Positions 32,395 through 42,201 of a stretch of DNA of 64,000 nucleotides are shown piece by piece; position 1 is the stretch's first letter; each line of letters opens with the position of its first letter. Both the position numbers and the translations under genes were made by a program. The DNA is from Jiangella aurantiaca (GTDB lineage: Bacteria; Actinomycetota; Actinomycetes; Jiangellales; Jiangellaceae), in the NCBI RefSeq assembly GCF_004349105.1, contig NZ_SMLB01000007.1, positions 148,976-212,975 of the forward strand, written 5' to 3'. The notes under the pieces were generated by a model. That model did no database searches. It saw nothing but the letters and a program-made list of their open reading frames with translations, and was not told the DNA's origin.

Positions 32395-35300
32395 ATGCCC
32401 CGCACGATCCTGTCCTGGCATCGCATCCGGGCCCGGCTGCTCGTCCCGGCCGTGGCCACCGCCCTGCTGATCGGTGCCGGTGGGACGGCGCCCGCCGCCG
32501 GGCCATCGGCTGACGCGGCAGGCGCGGCGGTCCCGGCCACGGGATCGGCCGCCACCGGGCGCACCTACCAGCTGACGCTGCTCACCGGCGACGTCGTGGT
32601 CCTGCACGTCGCGCCGGACGGCCGGCAGGCGGCGTGGGCCGAGACGACCCCCAGCGGCCGGCCGCCGGCGTTCGTCGAGCGCGACGGTCACCTGCTGGCG
32701 CTGCCGGACGAGGCGGTGCCGTACGTGCAGTCCGGCGTGCTGGACGAGCGGCTGTTCGACCTCACCCACCTCGCCGAGTCCGGCTACCACGACCTCGCCC
32801 GGGCGGACCTGCCGCTGCTGGTGTCCGCGCCCGGCGGTCCCGGGATCCGCAGCGTGCCAGAGGCGCCCTCGGGCACTCGGGCCGAGCGGTCGCTGCCGAG
32901 CATCGGCGCGCTGGCCGTCACCGCCGCGAAGGACGAGCTACGCTCCGTCTGGGACGACGTGCGCGCCGGCACGATCGGCCGGGTCTGGCTCAACGGCCGG
33001 GTCGAGGCGACGCTGGCCGAGTCGGTGCCGCAGATCGGCGCGCCGGAGGCGTGGGAGCAGGGCCTCGACGGCACCGGCAGCACCGTCGCCGTCCTCGACA
33101 CCGGCTGGGACCCCACGCACCCGGACCTCGCCGGCCAGGTCGCCGGCGCGCGCAACTTCACCGAGGACGCCGACCCCGAGGGCCAGGTCGCGGTCGACCG
33201 CCAGGGCCACGGCACCCACGTCGCGGCGACCGTCGCGGGTACCGGCGCCGCGTCCGGCGGCACCCACCGGGGCGTCGCGCCGGGCGCCGACCTGCTGATC
33301 GGCAAGGTGCTGGGCGACGACGGCTCCGGCTACGAGGACTGGATCATCGCCGGCATGGAGTGGGCGGTCGCCCAGGGCGCCGACGTCGTCAGCATGAGCC
33401 TGGGCACCGACTGGGCCAGCGACGGGACCGACCCGATGAGCCTGGCCGTCGACCGCCTCAGCGCGGAGTCCGACACGCTGTTCGTCATCGCCGCCGGCAA
33501 CACCGGCCCCGCCGAGGGCACGGTCGGCTCGCCGGGGGCGGCGAACGCGGCGCTCACCGTCGGCGCCGTCGACAAGCAGAACCAGGCAGCGGCGTTCTCG
33601 TCGCGCGGTCCGCGGATCGGCGACGGCGCCGTCAAGCCCGAGGTGGTCGCGCCGGGCGTCGGCATCGTCGCGGCTCGCGCCGCCGGCACGTCGCTGGGTA
33701 GCCTGCTGGACGAGCACTACACCTCGCTCAACGGCACCTCGATGGCGACGCCGCACGTCGCCGGCGCGGCCGCGATCCTGGCCCAGCAACACCCGGACTG
33801 GGACGACGAGCAGCTCAAGCAGCGGCTGATCACGTCGAGCACGCCGCTGGACGAGCCGGTGTCGTTCCAGGGCGCCGGACGGGTCGACGTCGCGGCCGCG
33901 GTGGGTGAGACGGTCACTGTCGACCAGGGCGTCGTCGACTTCGGGCAGCTGGCGAAGGACGCTCCAGTCGTCGGTCGGACGCTGACCTACCACAACCCGA
34001 CCGACCGGCGGGTCACGCTGCGAATCACCGCGGACGTGACTCGTCCCGGCGGGAGCCAGGGTCGGCCCTCGATGCGGGTGCGCAACCCCGTCCTGAGCAT
34101 CCCGCCCGGCGGCAGCGCCAGCACCCGGGTCGAGGTGTCCGCCGAGGCGAGCACCGGCGGCAGCTACAGCGGGCGCATCGTGGCGCAGAACCCGCGCGAC
34201 CGCGACTCCGCGATCCACAGCGTCACCACGTTCACCGTGGAGCGGCCGCTGCACACCGTCACCGTGTCCACCGTGGGCCGCGACGGCGAGCCGGCCGGCG
34301 GCAAGGTGGACCTCTGGAACACCGAGACCGGCGAGTGGACACGGGCGTTCGTCTCCGGCGGCAGCGCGACCGCCGAGGTCCCGGAGGGCACCTACACCGT
34401 CGTGACGACGATCGAGACCGCCGGCCGCGACACCGTCGCGAGCTTCGCGCTGGCCGCCGAGCCCGACCTGCGCATCGACGACGACGTGACGCTGACCTAC
34501 GACGCGCGCGACGCCGAGCAGGTCCGGGTGACGACGCCGCGCGAGGCCGACGAGACCGGGTTCGACGCCGTGTGGGAGCGCACGGTCGGCGAGCAGTCGA
34601 TCCGGATGATCGTCGCTCAGGGCTTCGACGGCGCGGACCTCTACACGCTCCCCAGCCGCCGGCCGAAGTCCGGCACGTTCGAGTTCTCCACGACGTGGCA
34701 GCTGGCCCAGCCGCTGCTGGAGCTGACCGCCGCGGGTGAGCGGCTGCTGCCGTCGCCACGCCTGGCATCGGCGCCGACGGTGTATGCCGGCCAGGACGCG
34801 CTGCCGCTGGTCGACGTCGGCACCGGCACCGCCGCCGAGTTCGCCGCCGCAGGCGTCGCCGGCAAGGCGGTACTGGTGAGCCGGCACGGGGACTGGGAAG
34901 GGCCGCAGGAGCAGCTGCGGCTGGCGACGGAGGCCGGTGCGGCGCTGCTGCTCATGGCCAACGACGCCGACGAGGAGTGGTCGCAGTTCTTCTGGGGCGC
35001 CACGCTGCCCACCTTCACCGTCGACCGGGCGACCGGCGAGCGGCTGCGGGCCGAGCTGGCGGCCGACCCGGGCCTGGAGCTGGACCTCACCGGCCGGCGC
35101 GACTCCGAGTACAGCTACCACCTCGCGTTCACCGAGGACGGCCTGCCCGGCGGCGTCACCTACGCCGCCGACCCGGACGACCTCGCCGTCGTCGAGGCCG
35201 ACTACCGGCAGGCGTCAGAGCGGATGGGCCGGCGGGAGTCCTGGATCCCGTTCACCGGCGCCTCGAGCCTCGGCTCGAGCATGTCGATCATCCGCAATGG

Positions 35301-36138
35301 GCCGGTTCACCGCACCGAGTACCTGAGCGCCGACGACGTCGAGTGGCAGCGGTTCGCCCAGCCGCACCCGGAGTTCGCCAACATGTACTGGACGTGGTCG
35401 GGCATCGAGCCGTACGCCGCGGGCAGCAGCACCGAGCAGGTGTGGTGGGGTCCGCTGGTCGCCCCGGGGATGCCGGCGCTGACCGGCTCGGAGGAGTACG
35501 GCCTGCCCGCGGCGCGGTTCCGCGACGCGATCCGGGTCTCGCTGCCGCAGTACCTCTACGGCCCGTCGACGTACGGCTTCATCCAGCAGCAGCTGGGCGA
35601 CTCGTCGGAGCTGGTCCTGCGCCGCGACGGCGTCGAGGTGGGCCGGTCGTCCTGGTCAGAGGCGCAGTTCACCGTGCCGGGCGCGGCGGCGGACTTCGAG
35701 CTGTCGCTGGAGACGACGGCCGGGCGGGGCAACTTCTCCGACCTGTGGACGCACACCGCGACGACGTGGGGTTTCCGGTCCGCGCGGCCGGCGGTGGACC
35801 GCGAGGTGCTGCCGCTGATCCAACTGGCCTACGACCTGGAGACCGGGCTGTACAACGAGGTCCCCGCCGGCGCGTCGTACCCGCTGGAACTGCGCCCGTC
35901 CTACCCGGCGGGTGCGGCCGGGCCGGGCGGGTTCACGGCCACCGCCGAAGTCTCCTTCGACGACGGTGCCACCTGGCAGCCGACGCCGGTCACACCGTCG
36001 GGCGACGGCGGGCTGCGGGCGAGCGTCCCAGCGGCCGGCGACGGGTTCGCGTCGCTGCGGGTGACGGTCGCCGACGCCGCCGGCAACTCCGTCCGGCAGG
36101 AGATCGACCGCGCCTGGCGGGTCGGCGCCATGTCGTAG
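32395..36138 (+). CDS. Large secreted S8 family serine protease (subtilase) with PA domain
   Basis: A 1247-residue protein. A Sec signal peptide (RLLVPAVATALLIGAGGTAPA) is followed by a propeptide to about 215. The S8 catalytic domain has Asp235 (VAVLDTGWDPTHPDL), His272 (RQGHGTHVA) and Ser449 (NGTSMATPHVAG). Beta-sandwich domains follow, then a PA-like segment near 820-880 (GKAVLVSRHGDWEGPQEQL) and a C-terminal Ig-like domain. It is probably an extracellular broad-specificity protease. GAGGAGACGAGG precedes the ATG. The adjacent LAL regulator may control it. There is no sortase motif or C-terminal membrane anchor. Confidence 0.92.
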   Translation: MPRTILSWHRIRARLLVPAVATALLIGAGGTAPAAGPSADAAGAAVPATGSAATGRTYQLTLLTGDVVVLHVAPDGRQAAWAETTPSGRPPAFVERDGHLLALPDEAVPYVQSGVLDERLFDLTHLAESGYHDLARADLPLLVSAPGGPGIRSVPEAPSGTRAERSLPSIGALAVTAAKDELRSVWDDVRAGTIGRVWLNGRVEATLAESVPQIGAPEAWEQGLDGTGSTVAVLDTGWDPTHPDLAGQVAGARNFTEDADPEGQVAVDRQGHGTHVAATVAGTGAASGGTHRGVAPGADLLIGKVLGDDGSGYEDWIIAGMEWAVAQGADVVSMSLGTDWASDGTDPMSLAVDRLSAESDTLFVIAAGNTGPAEGTVGSPGAANAALTVGAVDKQNQAAAFSSRGPRIGDGAVKPEVVAPGVGIVAARAAGTSLGSLLDEHYTSLNGTSMATPHVAGAAAILAQQHPDWDDEQLKQRLITSSTPLDEPVSFQGAGRVDVAAAVGETVTVDQGVVDFGQLAKDAPVVGRTLTYHNPTDRRVTLRITADVTRPGGSQGRPSMRVRNPVLSIPPGGSASTRVEVSAEASTGGSYSGRIVAQNPRDRDSAIHSVTTFTVERPLHTVTVSTVGRDGEPAGGKVDLWNTETGEWTRAFVSGGSATAEVPEGTYTVVTTIETAGRDTVASFALAAEPDLRIDDDVTLTYDARDAEQVRVTTPREADETGFDAVWERTVGEQSIRMIVAQGFDGADLYTLPSRRPKSGTFEFSTTWQLAQPLLELTAAGERLLPSPRLASAPTVYAGQDALPLVDVGTGTAAEFAAAGVAGKAVLVSRHGDWEGPQEQLRLATEAGAALLLMANDADEEWSQFFWGATLPTFTVDRATGERLRAELAADPGLELDLTGRRDSEYSYHLAFTEDGLPGGVTYAADPDDLAVVEADYRQASERMGRRESWIPFTGASSLGSSMSIIRNGPVHRTEYLSADDVEWQRFAQPHPEFANMYWTWSGIEPYAAGSSTEQVWWGPLVAPGMPALTGSEEYGLPAARFRDAIRVSLPQYLYGPSTYGFIQQQLGDSSELVLRRDGVEVGRSSWSEAQFTVPGAAADFELSLETTAGRGNFSDLWTHTATTWGFRSARPAVDREVLPLIQLAYDLETGLYNEVPAGASYPLELRPSYPAGAAGPGGFTATAEVSFDDGATWQPTPVTPSGDGGLRASVPAAGDGFASLRVTVADAAGNSVRQEIDRAWRVGAMS

Positions 36139-36154
36139 CCGGCGCCCACTGATC

Positions 36155-36212
36155 GTGCCCGGCAATGGGGTGTGCCGTGTTGTCCCTCCCGAAGGCCCCC
36201 ATTGCCGGGCAC
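36155..36212. terminator. Bidirectional terminator between convergent genes
   Basis: GTGCCCGGCAATGGGG (36155-36170) pairs perfectly with CCCCATTGCCGGGCAC (36197-36212) across 26 nt. It occupies the gap between the subtilase stop (36138) and the convergent DUF3352 stop (36234), so it can end both transcripts. Confidence 0.75.
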
Positions 36213-36233
36213 CGGCAACGCCCGAGCGAGCCG

Positions 36234-37940
36234 TCAGTCGGTGGTGACCCGCAGGCTCAGCTCCATCCGTCCGTCCTCGATCTGCATCGCCATGCCGACC
36301 GCCTGCAGCGCCTCGATCGAGCGCGTCTCGGCCTCTCCGAGCGACCCGCCGGCCGCGTCGAGGACGTGCTGCTCGACGGCGTCGAAGTTGAGGAAGAAGA
36401 CGGAGTCGGCGTCGGCGGCGTCGGCCACCGCAGTGCGGTAGACGTCGGTGTCGGCCAGGCCGCCGCCCTCGAGCAGTGCTGCCGCGTAGTCCTCGGAGGT
36501 GGCGAGCACGTAGCCGTCGTCGGTCGTCTCCAGCGGCAGGCCGTCCAGCGAGGCGCCGGCGTCGGCGGCCAGGCCCTGAACGCGCTCCCACAGATCGGCG
36601 AACGCGCCGGGATCGGTGACGACGCGGGCGCCGACGTCGATGGAGGAGAAGTCGCCGTACTCGGAGAACGCCTCGACGTCGAGATCGCTCGCGTCGACGG
36701 CGACGACGAGGTTCTCGCCGAGCACGGTGGCGAGGTCGTCGGGCAGGACGAGGCCGGTCTGCGCCTCGAGCTCGGCCAGCATCTCCGCGCCGTCGGGGAT
36801 CGACTCCAGCATGGCGTCCCAGTTGTCGCGCAGGTACTGGCCGGCGTCGCGCGAGCCGACGAAGAGCGTGGTGTCGTCGGGCACGTCGGCGTCGACGCCG
36901 CCGCCGTCGAGGGCGTGGTACGAGCTGCCGGTGACGACGCCGGCCAGCTCGGCGTACCGGTCGTCGAAGCGGACGGACACCGCGACGCTGCGGTAGGTCT
37001 CGTCGATCAGCTCGCGCACCTCTTCCAGCGACGGCAGGTCGTTGCCCGAGGCGCCGGCGCCGATGCCGAACGCGCTCGCCGAGCCGTCGAACGTGTCGAA
37101 CATGGCGGCGCCGGAGAACCACGCCGACGCGATGCCCTGCTCGCCCAGCTGCTCCATAGCGTCGGCGAACTCGGGGTTGTCGGCCAGCGACGAGTCGGCC
37201 GCGGCCTCCGCGTAGGCGTCGGCGTTCTCCTGGGTGTCGGTGACCAACAGGTAGCCGTCGACGTAGGCGCGGCCGAGGCCGCCGGACTCGGCGTCGGCGC
37301 CGCCGCAGCCGAGGACGCGGTCGATCGCCGCGGTGGCGGCCTCCTCGTCGCCGGCCTGCAGGGCGACCACGTAGCCCGGCTCACCGCTGTCGGCCGAGGG
37401 CGGGGTCATGGCCGCGCCGACGCGCTCGCCGACCCACGGCTCGACGTCGTCGGCGAAGTCGATGTCGCAGCCGGTGGCGTCGGCCAGCTCGTCGACGAAC
37501 CGCTCGCGCAGGTCGACGTCCTCGTCGGTGATACCGGTGGCCTCGGTGAACAGCGGGAAGTTCTGCAGGAACCGGAACGCCTCGATCTTCTGCCCGGCGG
37601 ACGGGTCGAGGTCGAGCCGGACGTAGCCGATGGCGTCGGCCGGGAGCACGTCGTGCGGCTGCGCGCCGCCGCCGTCGAGCGCCTGCCAGGCGAAGACCGC
37701 GCCTGGCACGACCAGCAGCACGGCCGCGGCGATGCCACCGGCGAGCAGCCCCCGGCGCTTGCGCGGCACGATGGCCGGCTCCGCGGCGGCGTCGTCGGCG
37801 TAGTCCAGCGGCTGGGTGGCCGGATCGGGCGCGGCCGGGTACGGAGTGCCGGGCGGCGGTGGCGGCACCGGCGGCACCGGGCCGGAGCCCTCAGCCGGCT
37901 CGTGCTCGCCGGGGTCCGTGGGCGATCCTGGATACGACAT
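36234..37940 (-). CDS. DUF3352 membrane-anchored protein
   Basis: A 568-residue protein from the ATG at 37940, with GGAGG upstream. The N terminus is Pro-rich and cytoplasmic (PPVPPPPPGTPYP). One membrane segment follows (GLLAGGIAAAVLLVVPGAVF, about 63-82). The large extracellular domain begins DVLPADAIGYVRLDLDPSAGQKIEAFRFLQ (recognisable parts LPADAIGYVRLDLDPSAGQK and IEAFRFL), the DUF3352 pattern. Function unknown. No operon partner; it is convergent with the subtilase. Confidence 0.87.
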   Translation of the reverse strand: MSYPGSPTDPGEHEPAEGSGPVPPVPPPPPGTPYPAAPDPATQPLDYADDAAAEPAIVPRKRRGLLAGGIAAAVLLVVPGAVFAWQALDGGGAQPHDVLPADAIGYVRLDLDPSAGQKIEAFRFLQNFPLFTEATGITDEDVDLRERFVDELADATGCDIDFADDVEPWVGERVGAAMTPPSADSGEPGYVVALQAGDEEAATAAIDRVLGCGGADAESGGLGRAYVDGYLLVTDTQENADAYAEAAADSSLADNPEFADAMEQLGEQGIASAWFSGAAMFDTFDGSASAFGIGAGASGNDLPSLEEVRELIDETYRSVAVSVRFDDRYAELAGVVTGSSYHALDGGGVDADVPDDTTLFVGSRDAGQYLRDNWDAMLESIPDGAEMLAELEAQTGLVLPDDLATVLGENLVVAVDASDLDVEAFSEYGDFSSIDVGARVVTDPGAFADLWERVQGLAADAGASLDGLPLETTDDGYVLATSEDYAAALLEGGGLADTDVYRTAVADAADADSVFFLNFDAVEQHVLDAAGGSLGEAETRSIEALQAVGMAMQIEDGRMELSLRVTTD

Positions 37941-38061
37941 GGCGACCTCCGCCTTCCCCCGTGAGCGTCGGACCTGCACGCCGACCGCGCGCTCAGGGTA
38001 GCGGAAAGTCCGGATTCATGCCTTGTGTCAACCTGTCCAGTGCGCGGCCGTACGATGACCG

Positions 38062-39021
38062 TCACGTGGACCGCAGTGCGGGCAGCACCTCGTCGCGGTA
38101 GAAGCCGAAGAAGCCGTCCTGATCCGGTCCGATCTGGTTCACGTAGACCTCGTCGAAACCGGCATCGACGTACGACGTCAGGAACTTCCGGTGCTCGTCG
38201 GCGTCCGGGCCGCAGGCGACGGAGCCGGCCAGCGTCTCGCGGGTGACCAGCGTGGAGGCCTGCATGATGTGCTCCGGCGTCCGCAGGACCTGGGGCAGCT
38301 CGCCCGGGAGACCCTGGTTCGGCCAGTGGCGCAGCACGATGTCGAGGCCGTCGTCCGCGCTGGGGGCGAAGCACACCTTCGCGCCGGCCTGCTTCGGCTT
38401 GCCGGCGCCACCCGCCGCCTCGAACCGTCGCGCCATCTCCGCGTCCGGCGACGTGGAGATGAAGCCGTCGGCGATGCGGCCGGCCAGGTCGGCCGCATCC
38501 GGCCCGAAGCCGGACAGGTAGACCTTCGGCGGCTCGTCGGGGACGGTGTAGAGCCGGGCGTGCTCGACGTCGTAGTACGGGCCACGGTGGGTGACCACCT
38601 CGCCGGTCCAGAGCGCACGCATGATCTCGATCGCCTCCTCGAGCATGTCCAGCCGTTGGTCCGCCAGCGGCCACGGCGCCCCGGTGACCTGCTCGTTCAG
38701 CGCCTCACCAGTGCCGACGCCGAGTGTGAACCGGCCCGGCGCCATGACGGCCGTCGTCGCCGCGGCCTGCGCGACGATCGCCGGATGGATGCGCAGCGTC
38801 GGGCAGGTGACGGCGGTCGTGATCGGCAGCGATGTCTCGCGCGCCAGCGCGCCGAGCACCGTCCACACGAACGGCGCCTGACCCTGCTCGTCGGTCCAGG
38901 GGTGGAAGTGGTCGGAGATCCAGAGGGCTTCGAACCCGGTCTCCTCGGCGAGCCGCGCCTGGCGGAGCAGCTCGTCGGGCGGCCAATCCTCGGTGGCGAG
39001 GAAGTATCCGTAACGCGTCAT
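38062..39021 (-). CDS. F420-dependent LLM-class oxidoreductase (TIGR03557-like)
   Basis: The 319-residue TIM-barrel protein starts TRYGYFLATEDWPPDELL and contains ALWISDHFHPWTDEQGQAPFVW and FTLGVGTGEALNEQVTG. These are hallmarks of the F420 glucose-6-phosphate dehydrogenase-like group. The loop SDHFHPW is involved in F420/substrate contact in that group. A second family member is encoded at 61394. The hydride substrate is unknown. The start is the ATG at 39021. Confidence 0.88.
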   Translation of the reverse strand: MTRYGYFLATEDWPPDELLRQARLAEETGFEALWISDHFHPWTDEQGQAPFVWTVLGALARETSLPITTAVTCPTLRIHPAIVAQAAATTAVMAPGRFTLGVGTGEALNEQVTGAPWPLADQRLDMLEEAIEIMRALWTGEVVTHRGPYYDVEHARLYTVPDEPPKVYLSGFGPDAADLAGRIADGFISTSPDAEMARRFEAAGGAGKPKQAGAKVCFAPSADDGLDIVLRHWPNQGLPGELPQVLRTPEHIMQASTLVTRETLAGSVACGPDADEHRKFLTSYVDAGFDEVYVNQIGPDQDGFFGFYRDEVLPALRST

Positions 39022-39176
39022 GGTCCCGCCAGTACCCAGACCGGCGTCCGGCATCGCCGACAGCGAACACAAGAACCCTTGCGTCAATGTGACCGGGTCT
39101 CGTCCACACCGCAGCTGAACAGTAGACTCGTTCTACGAACCTGATTCGCCCCGCTGTGGGGCGTTGGAGGAGAACG

Positions 39177-39977
39177 ATGCAGGGAAACAACCCGATCTTC
39201 AGCCGGGCTGAGGGCTTCAACGGACGGCACGCGACCTATGACGCCGCCGCGCCGAGCGCTGAAGAACTGCAGAACATGTATGCCGCTCCGTCGGCGACGC
39301 CCGTGCAGACCGGGCGGATGACGTACGACGACGTCGTCATGAAGACCGGCATCACCTTCGCGGTGCTGATCGCCGGGGCGGTCGTCGGCTGGCTGAACCC
39401 GGGCCTGACGTTCATCGGCCTGATCGTCGGACTGGTGCTAGGCCTGGTCAACGCGTTCAAGCGCAACCCGTCGCCGGCACTGATCCTGCTGTACGCGGGG
39501 TTCGAGGGGCTGTTCGTCGGCGGCATCAGCAACTACTTCGAGAACACGGCCATCTCCGGCCGGCCGCTCGACGGCATCGTCGCGCAGGCCGTCCTCGGCA
39601 CGCTCGGCGTGTTCGCGGCGACGCTCCTGGTCTACCGCAGCGGGAAGATCCGGGTGACGCCGAAGTTCCAGCGCGGCGTCATGATCGCGCTGATCGGCTA
39701 CGCGATCTTCAGCCTGGTCAACCTGATGTTCATGTGGTTCGGCTCGTCCGACAGCGCCTTCGGTTTCCGCGACGGCTGGTTCGGCGTGCTGATCGGCCTG
39801 TTCGCGGTCGGCCTGGCGTCGTTCTGCCTGATCCTCGATTTCGACTTCATCGACAAGGGCGTCAAGGCCGGTCTGCCGGCCAAGTTCGCCTGGACGGCGG
39901 CGTTCGGCCTCACGGTCACGCTGGTCTGGCTCTACATCGAGATCCTGCGGCTGCTCGCCATCTTGCGCGGCGAATGA
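39177..39977 (+). CDS. Bax inhibitor-1/YccA family membrane protein
   Basis: A 266-residue protein. A hydrophilic N terminus (NPIFSRAEGFNGRH) leads into seven hydrophobic segments (for example TFAVLIAGAVVGWL, FIGLIVGLVLGLV, FGVLIGLFAVGLASFCLILDF). It ends with the family motif FDFIDKGVKAGLPAKFAWTAAFGL and WLYIEILRLL. GGAGGAG precedes the ATG. Members are pH-sensitive calcium-leak-type proteins in other organisms, though the actinobacterial YccA-like group is uncharacterised. Confidence 0.9.
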   Translation: MQGNNPIFSRAEGFNGRHATYDAAAPSAEELQNMYAAPSATPVQTGRMTYDDVVMKTGITFAVLIAGAVVGWLNPGLTFIGLIVGLVLGLVNAFKRNPSPALILLYAGFEGLFVGGISNYFENTAISGRPLDGIVAQAVLGTLGVFAATLLVYRSGKIRVTPKFQRGVMIALIGYAIFSLVNLMFMWFGSSDSAFGFRDGWFGVLIGLFAVGLASFCLILDFDFIDKGVKAGLPAKFAWTAAFGLTVTLVWLYIEILRLLAILRGE

Positions 39978-39995
39978 CCGCCTGAGCGCACACGA

Positions 39996-40030
39996 AACGG
40001 CCCGCCCCGTGGTTCATGGGGCGGGCCGTT
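39996..40030 (+). terminator. Terminator after the Bax-inhibitor-like gene
   Basis: AACGGCCCGCCCC (39996-40008) pairs perfectly with GGGGCGGGCCGTT (40018-40030) around a 9-nt loop, 18 nt after the stop. The next bases CTCGTTGG are only weakly T-rich. Confidence 0.85.
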
Positions 40031-40126
40031 CTCGTTGGTGTCCGTCCGTGCCGGCGGTCCGGGGCCGCGTTCAGACGCGGACGGACGTCGGCGGTCGTCC
40101 GTCGCGGAAGGTGTCGTGGTGTCCGG

Positions 40127-40357
40127 TCAGCCGAACATGCGGGCGGCGCGGCGCAGGTCGGCCTCATGCACGATGGCCGTCGCGTGGCCGTGCGCCAGAC
40201 CGTGCTCGTCGCGGAGCCATCTCACGCGGTCGTCGAAGCGCAGGAAGGACGGTCCGGCCTCCAAGGCCTCGAACCACTCCGGGAGTTCTCGTCCGGTAAC
40301 GCTCGGAACCCGGGCGAGAAGGTTGCGATGGGTCTCGTCGGAGTGATTCAGGCTCAT
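40127..40357 (-). CDS. DUF4287 domain protein
   Basis: A 76-residue protein with RVPSVTGRELPEWFEALE, VRWLRDEHGLAHGHATAIVHE and an N-terminal acidic start. The HGLAHGHATAIV segment is the DUF4287 signature. It is alpha-helical and soluble; the function is unknown. It is monocistronic and followed on its strand by the hairpin at 39996. Confidence 0.85.
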   Translation of the reverse strand: MSLNHSDETHRNLLARVPSVTGRELPEWFEALEAGPSFLRFDDRVRWLRDEHGLAHGHATAIVHEADLRRAARMFG

Positions 40358-40469
40358 GGCTGCCTCCGAAGGCTATAGAGGTTCCCGTACATCGACTGTG
40401 CCGCAGGACTCCGGACGGCACAACCCCTTCCCCCAAGACCATCTGCGGACCGGGCCGATCCGCGCGGCG

Positions 40470-41693
40470 TCAGCCGAGCCGCTCGAGGATGATCGCCATC
40501 CCCTGACCGCCGCCGACACACATGGTCTCCAGCCCGATCGACGCGTCCCGCGACCGCAGCCCGTTCACCAGCGTCGTCATGATCCGCGCGCCGGTGGAGC
40601 CGAACGGGTGGCCCAGCGCGATGGCCCCGCCGTGCACGTTGAGCTTGTCGTGGTCGATGCCGAGCTGCCGCGCGCTCGGGACCACCTGCGCGGCGAACGC
40701 CTCGTTGATCTCGACCAGGTCGACGTCGTCGATGGTCATGCCGGCGCGGGCCAGCACCCGCCGCGACGCCTCGACCGGACCGAGGCCCATGATCTCCGGC
40801 GAGAGCGCGGACGCGGCCGTCGCGACGATGCGCGCGAGCGGAGCGAGCCCGAGCTCGCGGGCGCGGGTGTCGGACATGATCACGACGGCGGCGGCGCCGT
40901 CGTTGAGCGGCGTGCAGTTGCCGGCCGTGACGGTGCCGTCGGGCCGGAAGACGGGCTGCAGCGCGGCCAGCTTCTCCAGCGTGGTGCCGGGACGTGGGCT
41001 GTCGTCGCTGTCGACGACCTGGCCGTCGGGCCGGGTGATCGGGACGATCTCGCGGGCGAAGAAGCCGTCCTTCATCGCCTGCTCGGCCCGCGCCTGCGAG
41101 AGGACGGCGAACTCGTCTTGGTCGGCGCGGGTGACGCCGACCGCGGTGGCGACGTTCTCGGCGGTCTGGCCCATCTGGATGTAGATGTCGGCGAGCTCAC
41201 CGTCGGCGCGCGGGTCGTGCCAGGTCTCGTTCGTCGCGGCGTACCGGGCCGTGCGTGCCTGGGCGTCGGCGAACACCGGGTTCTGCGTTTCGACCGGGTC
41301 CACGCCGGCTCCGCCGAAACCGACGTAGCGCGAGACGCACTCGACGCCGGCGGACACGAAGACGTCGCCCTCGCCGGCCCTGATCGCGTGGAACGCCATC
41401 CGCGCCGTCTGCACCGACGAGGCGCAGAACCGGTTGATCGTCGCCGCGGGGACGCCGTCGAGCCCGAGCTGGACGGCGATCCGCCGCGCGACGTTGCCGC
41501 CCTGCTCGTCGCGCGGCTCCGCGCAGCCGACGTAGATGTCGTCGATGGTGGTGGGGTCCAGCGCCGGGATCTGGTCCAGGGCCGCCTGGATCGTCATGAC
41601 GGCGAGGTCGTCGGGCCGCACGTCGACCAGCGACCCCTTGTAGGCCCGCCCGATCGGCGACCGCGCGGTGGCAACGATGACTGCCTCAGGCAT
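40470..41693 (-). CDS. Acetyl-CoA C-acyltransferase (thiolase)
   Basis: A 407-residue thiolase with the nucleophile Cys90 in INRFCASSVQT, His362 in GGAIALGHPFGSTGAR and the acid/base Cys392 in ETMCVGGGQGMA. The length and start (EAVIVATARSPIGRA) fit the degradative FadA-like group of beta-oxidation, which cleaves 3-ketoacyl-CoA. AAGGAG precedes the ATG. No other beta-oxidation gene is adjacent. A 16-bp palindrome in the promoter suggests TetR-type control. Confidence 0.92.
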   Translation of the reverse strand: MPEAVIVATARSPIGRAYKGSLVDVRPDDLAVMTIQAALDQIPALDPTTIDDIYVGCAEPRDEQGGNVARRIAVQLGLDGVPAATINRFCASSVQTARMAFHAIRAGEGDVFVSAGVECVSRYVGFGGAGVDPVETQNPVFADAQARTARYAATNETWHDPRADGELADIYIQMGQTAENVATAVGVTRADQDEFAVLSQARAEQAMKDGFFAREIVPITRPDGQVVDSDDSPRPGTTLEKLAALQPVFRPDGTVTAGNCTPLNDGAAAVVIMSDTRARELGLAPLARIVATAASALSPEIMGLGPVEASRRVLARAGMTIDDVDLVEINEAFAAQVVPSARQLGIDHDKLNVHGGAIALGHPFGSTGARIMTTLVNGLRSRDASIGLETMCVGGGQGMAIILERLG

Positions 41694-42201
41694 GGCGGGC
41701 TCCTTCGACCGTTGGTTACCGACTGGTAACTCCAGGATACTCCCCGGCAGCGCAGCCCATCACCGGGAGCCCCGCGCGTCCGCGGGTTCTGGGACGCGTC
41801 ACGTGTGTCCGATGTGCATTTCGCCGGGTGTGCCGTTCGTCTGGGGTCGTGTCGTTCGTTCGCGAGTCTGGGCACACGACGAGGTCGCTTGGCGTGATTC
41901 GGGGCGTGCCGAAGGTCGCTTGGCGTGGTGCGGTGCGCCGTTTGGTGCCTGTGGACAGCGATGATCATCAACGATCACGCACATCACCAGGACTACCCGA
42001 GCCTCAACACGATTGCAGGCGTGGTGAAGCTCCAGAAGACCTCATGGTGGCCCCCGGAACGCCGGGAAATCTCACACCGTGGACACCGGGACCGCGACTT
42101 CGATACAGCTCGCCGTATCGAAGACCGCCAACGTCCACTCGGACGGGCCCACGCGGCGAACCAGACGCGACCGCATCATTCCCGGGCCAGCCCGGCTGCG
42201 G
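41694..42201. other. 508-bp intergenic region, less GC-rich, with repeats
   Basis: No convincing gene; frames here are short and lack coding bias. It holds the thiolase promoter and operator (41715), a 14-bp direct repeat GGTCGCTTGGCGTG at 41883 and 41914, a less GC-rich stretch around 41960-42060, and a perfect hairpin CTTCGATAC/GTATCGAAG (42098-42106/42115-42123). Confidence 0.6.
41715..41730. promoter_or_regulatory. Palindromic operator in the thiolase promoter
   Basis: GTTACCGACTGGTAAC has 6-bp arms around GACT and lies 22 bp upstream of the thiolase ATG. TetR-type fatty-acid regulators use palindromes of this size and position. The cognate regulator is not in the window. Confidence 0.5.

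Noticed and set aside
32938..35121. 727-codon minus-strand frame
   Set aside because: Antisense of the subtilase, which has an intact catalytic triad on the plus strand.
41811..41940. Possible CRISPR-like repeats
   Set aside because: Only two 14-bp copies 31 bp apart, with no regular array, and no cas genes nearby.
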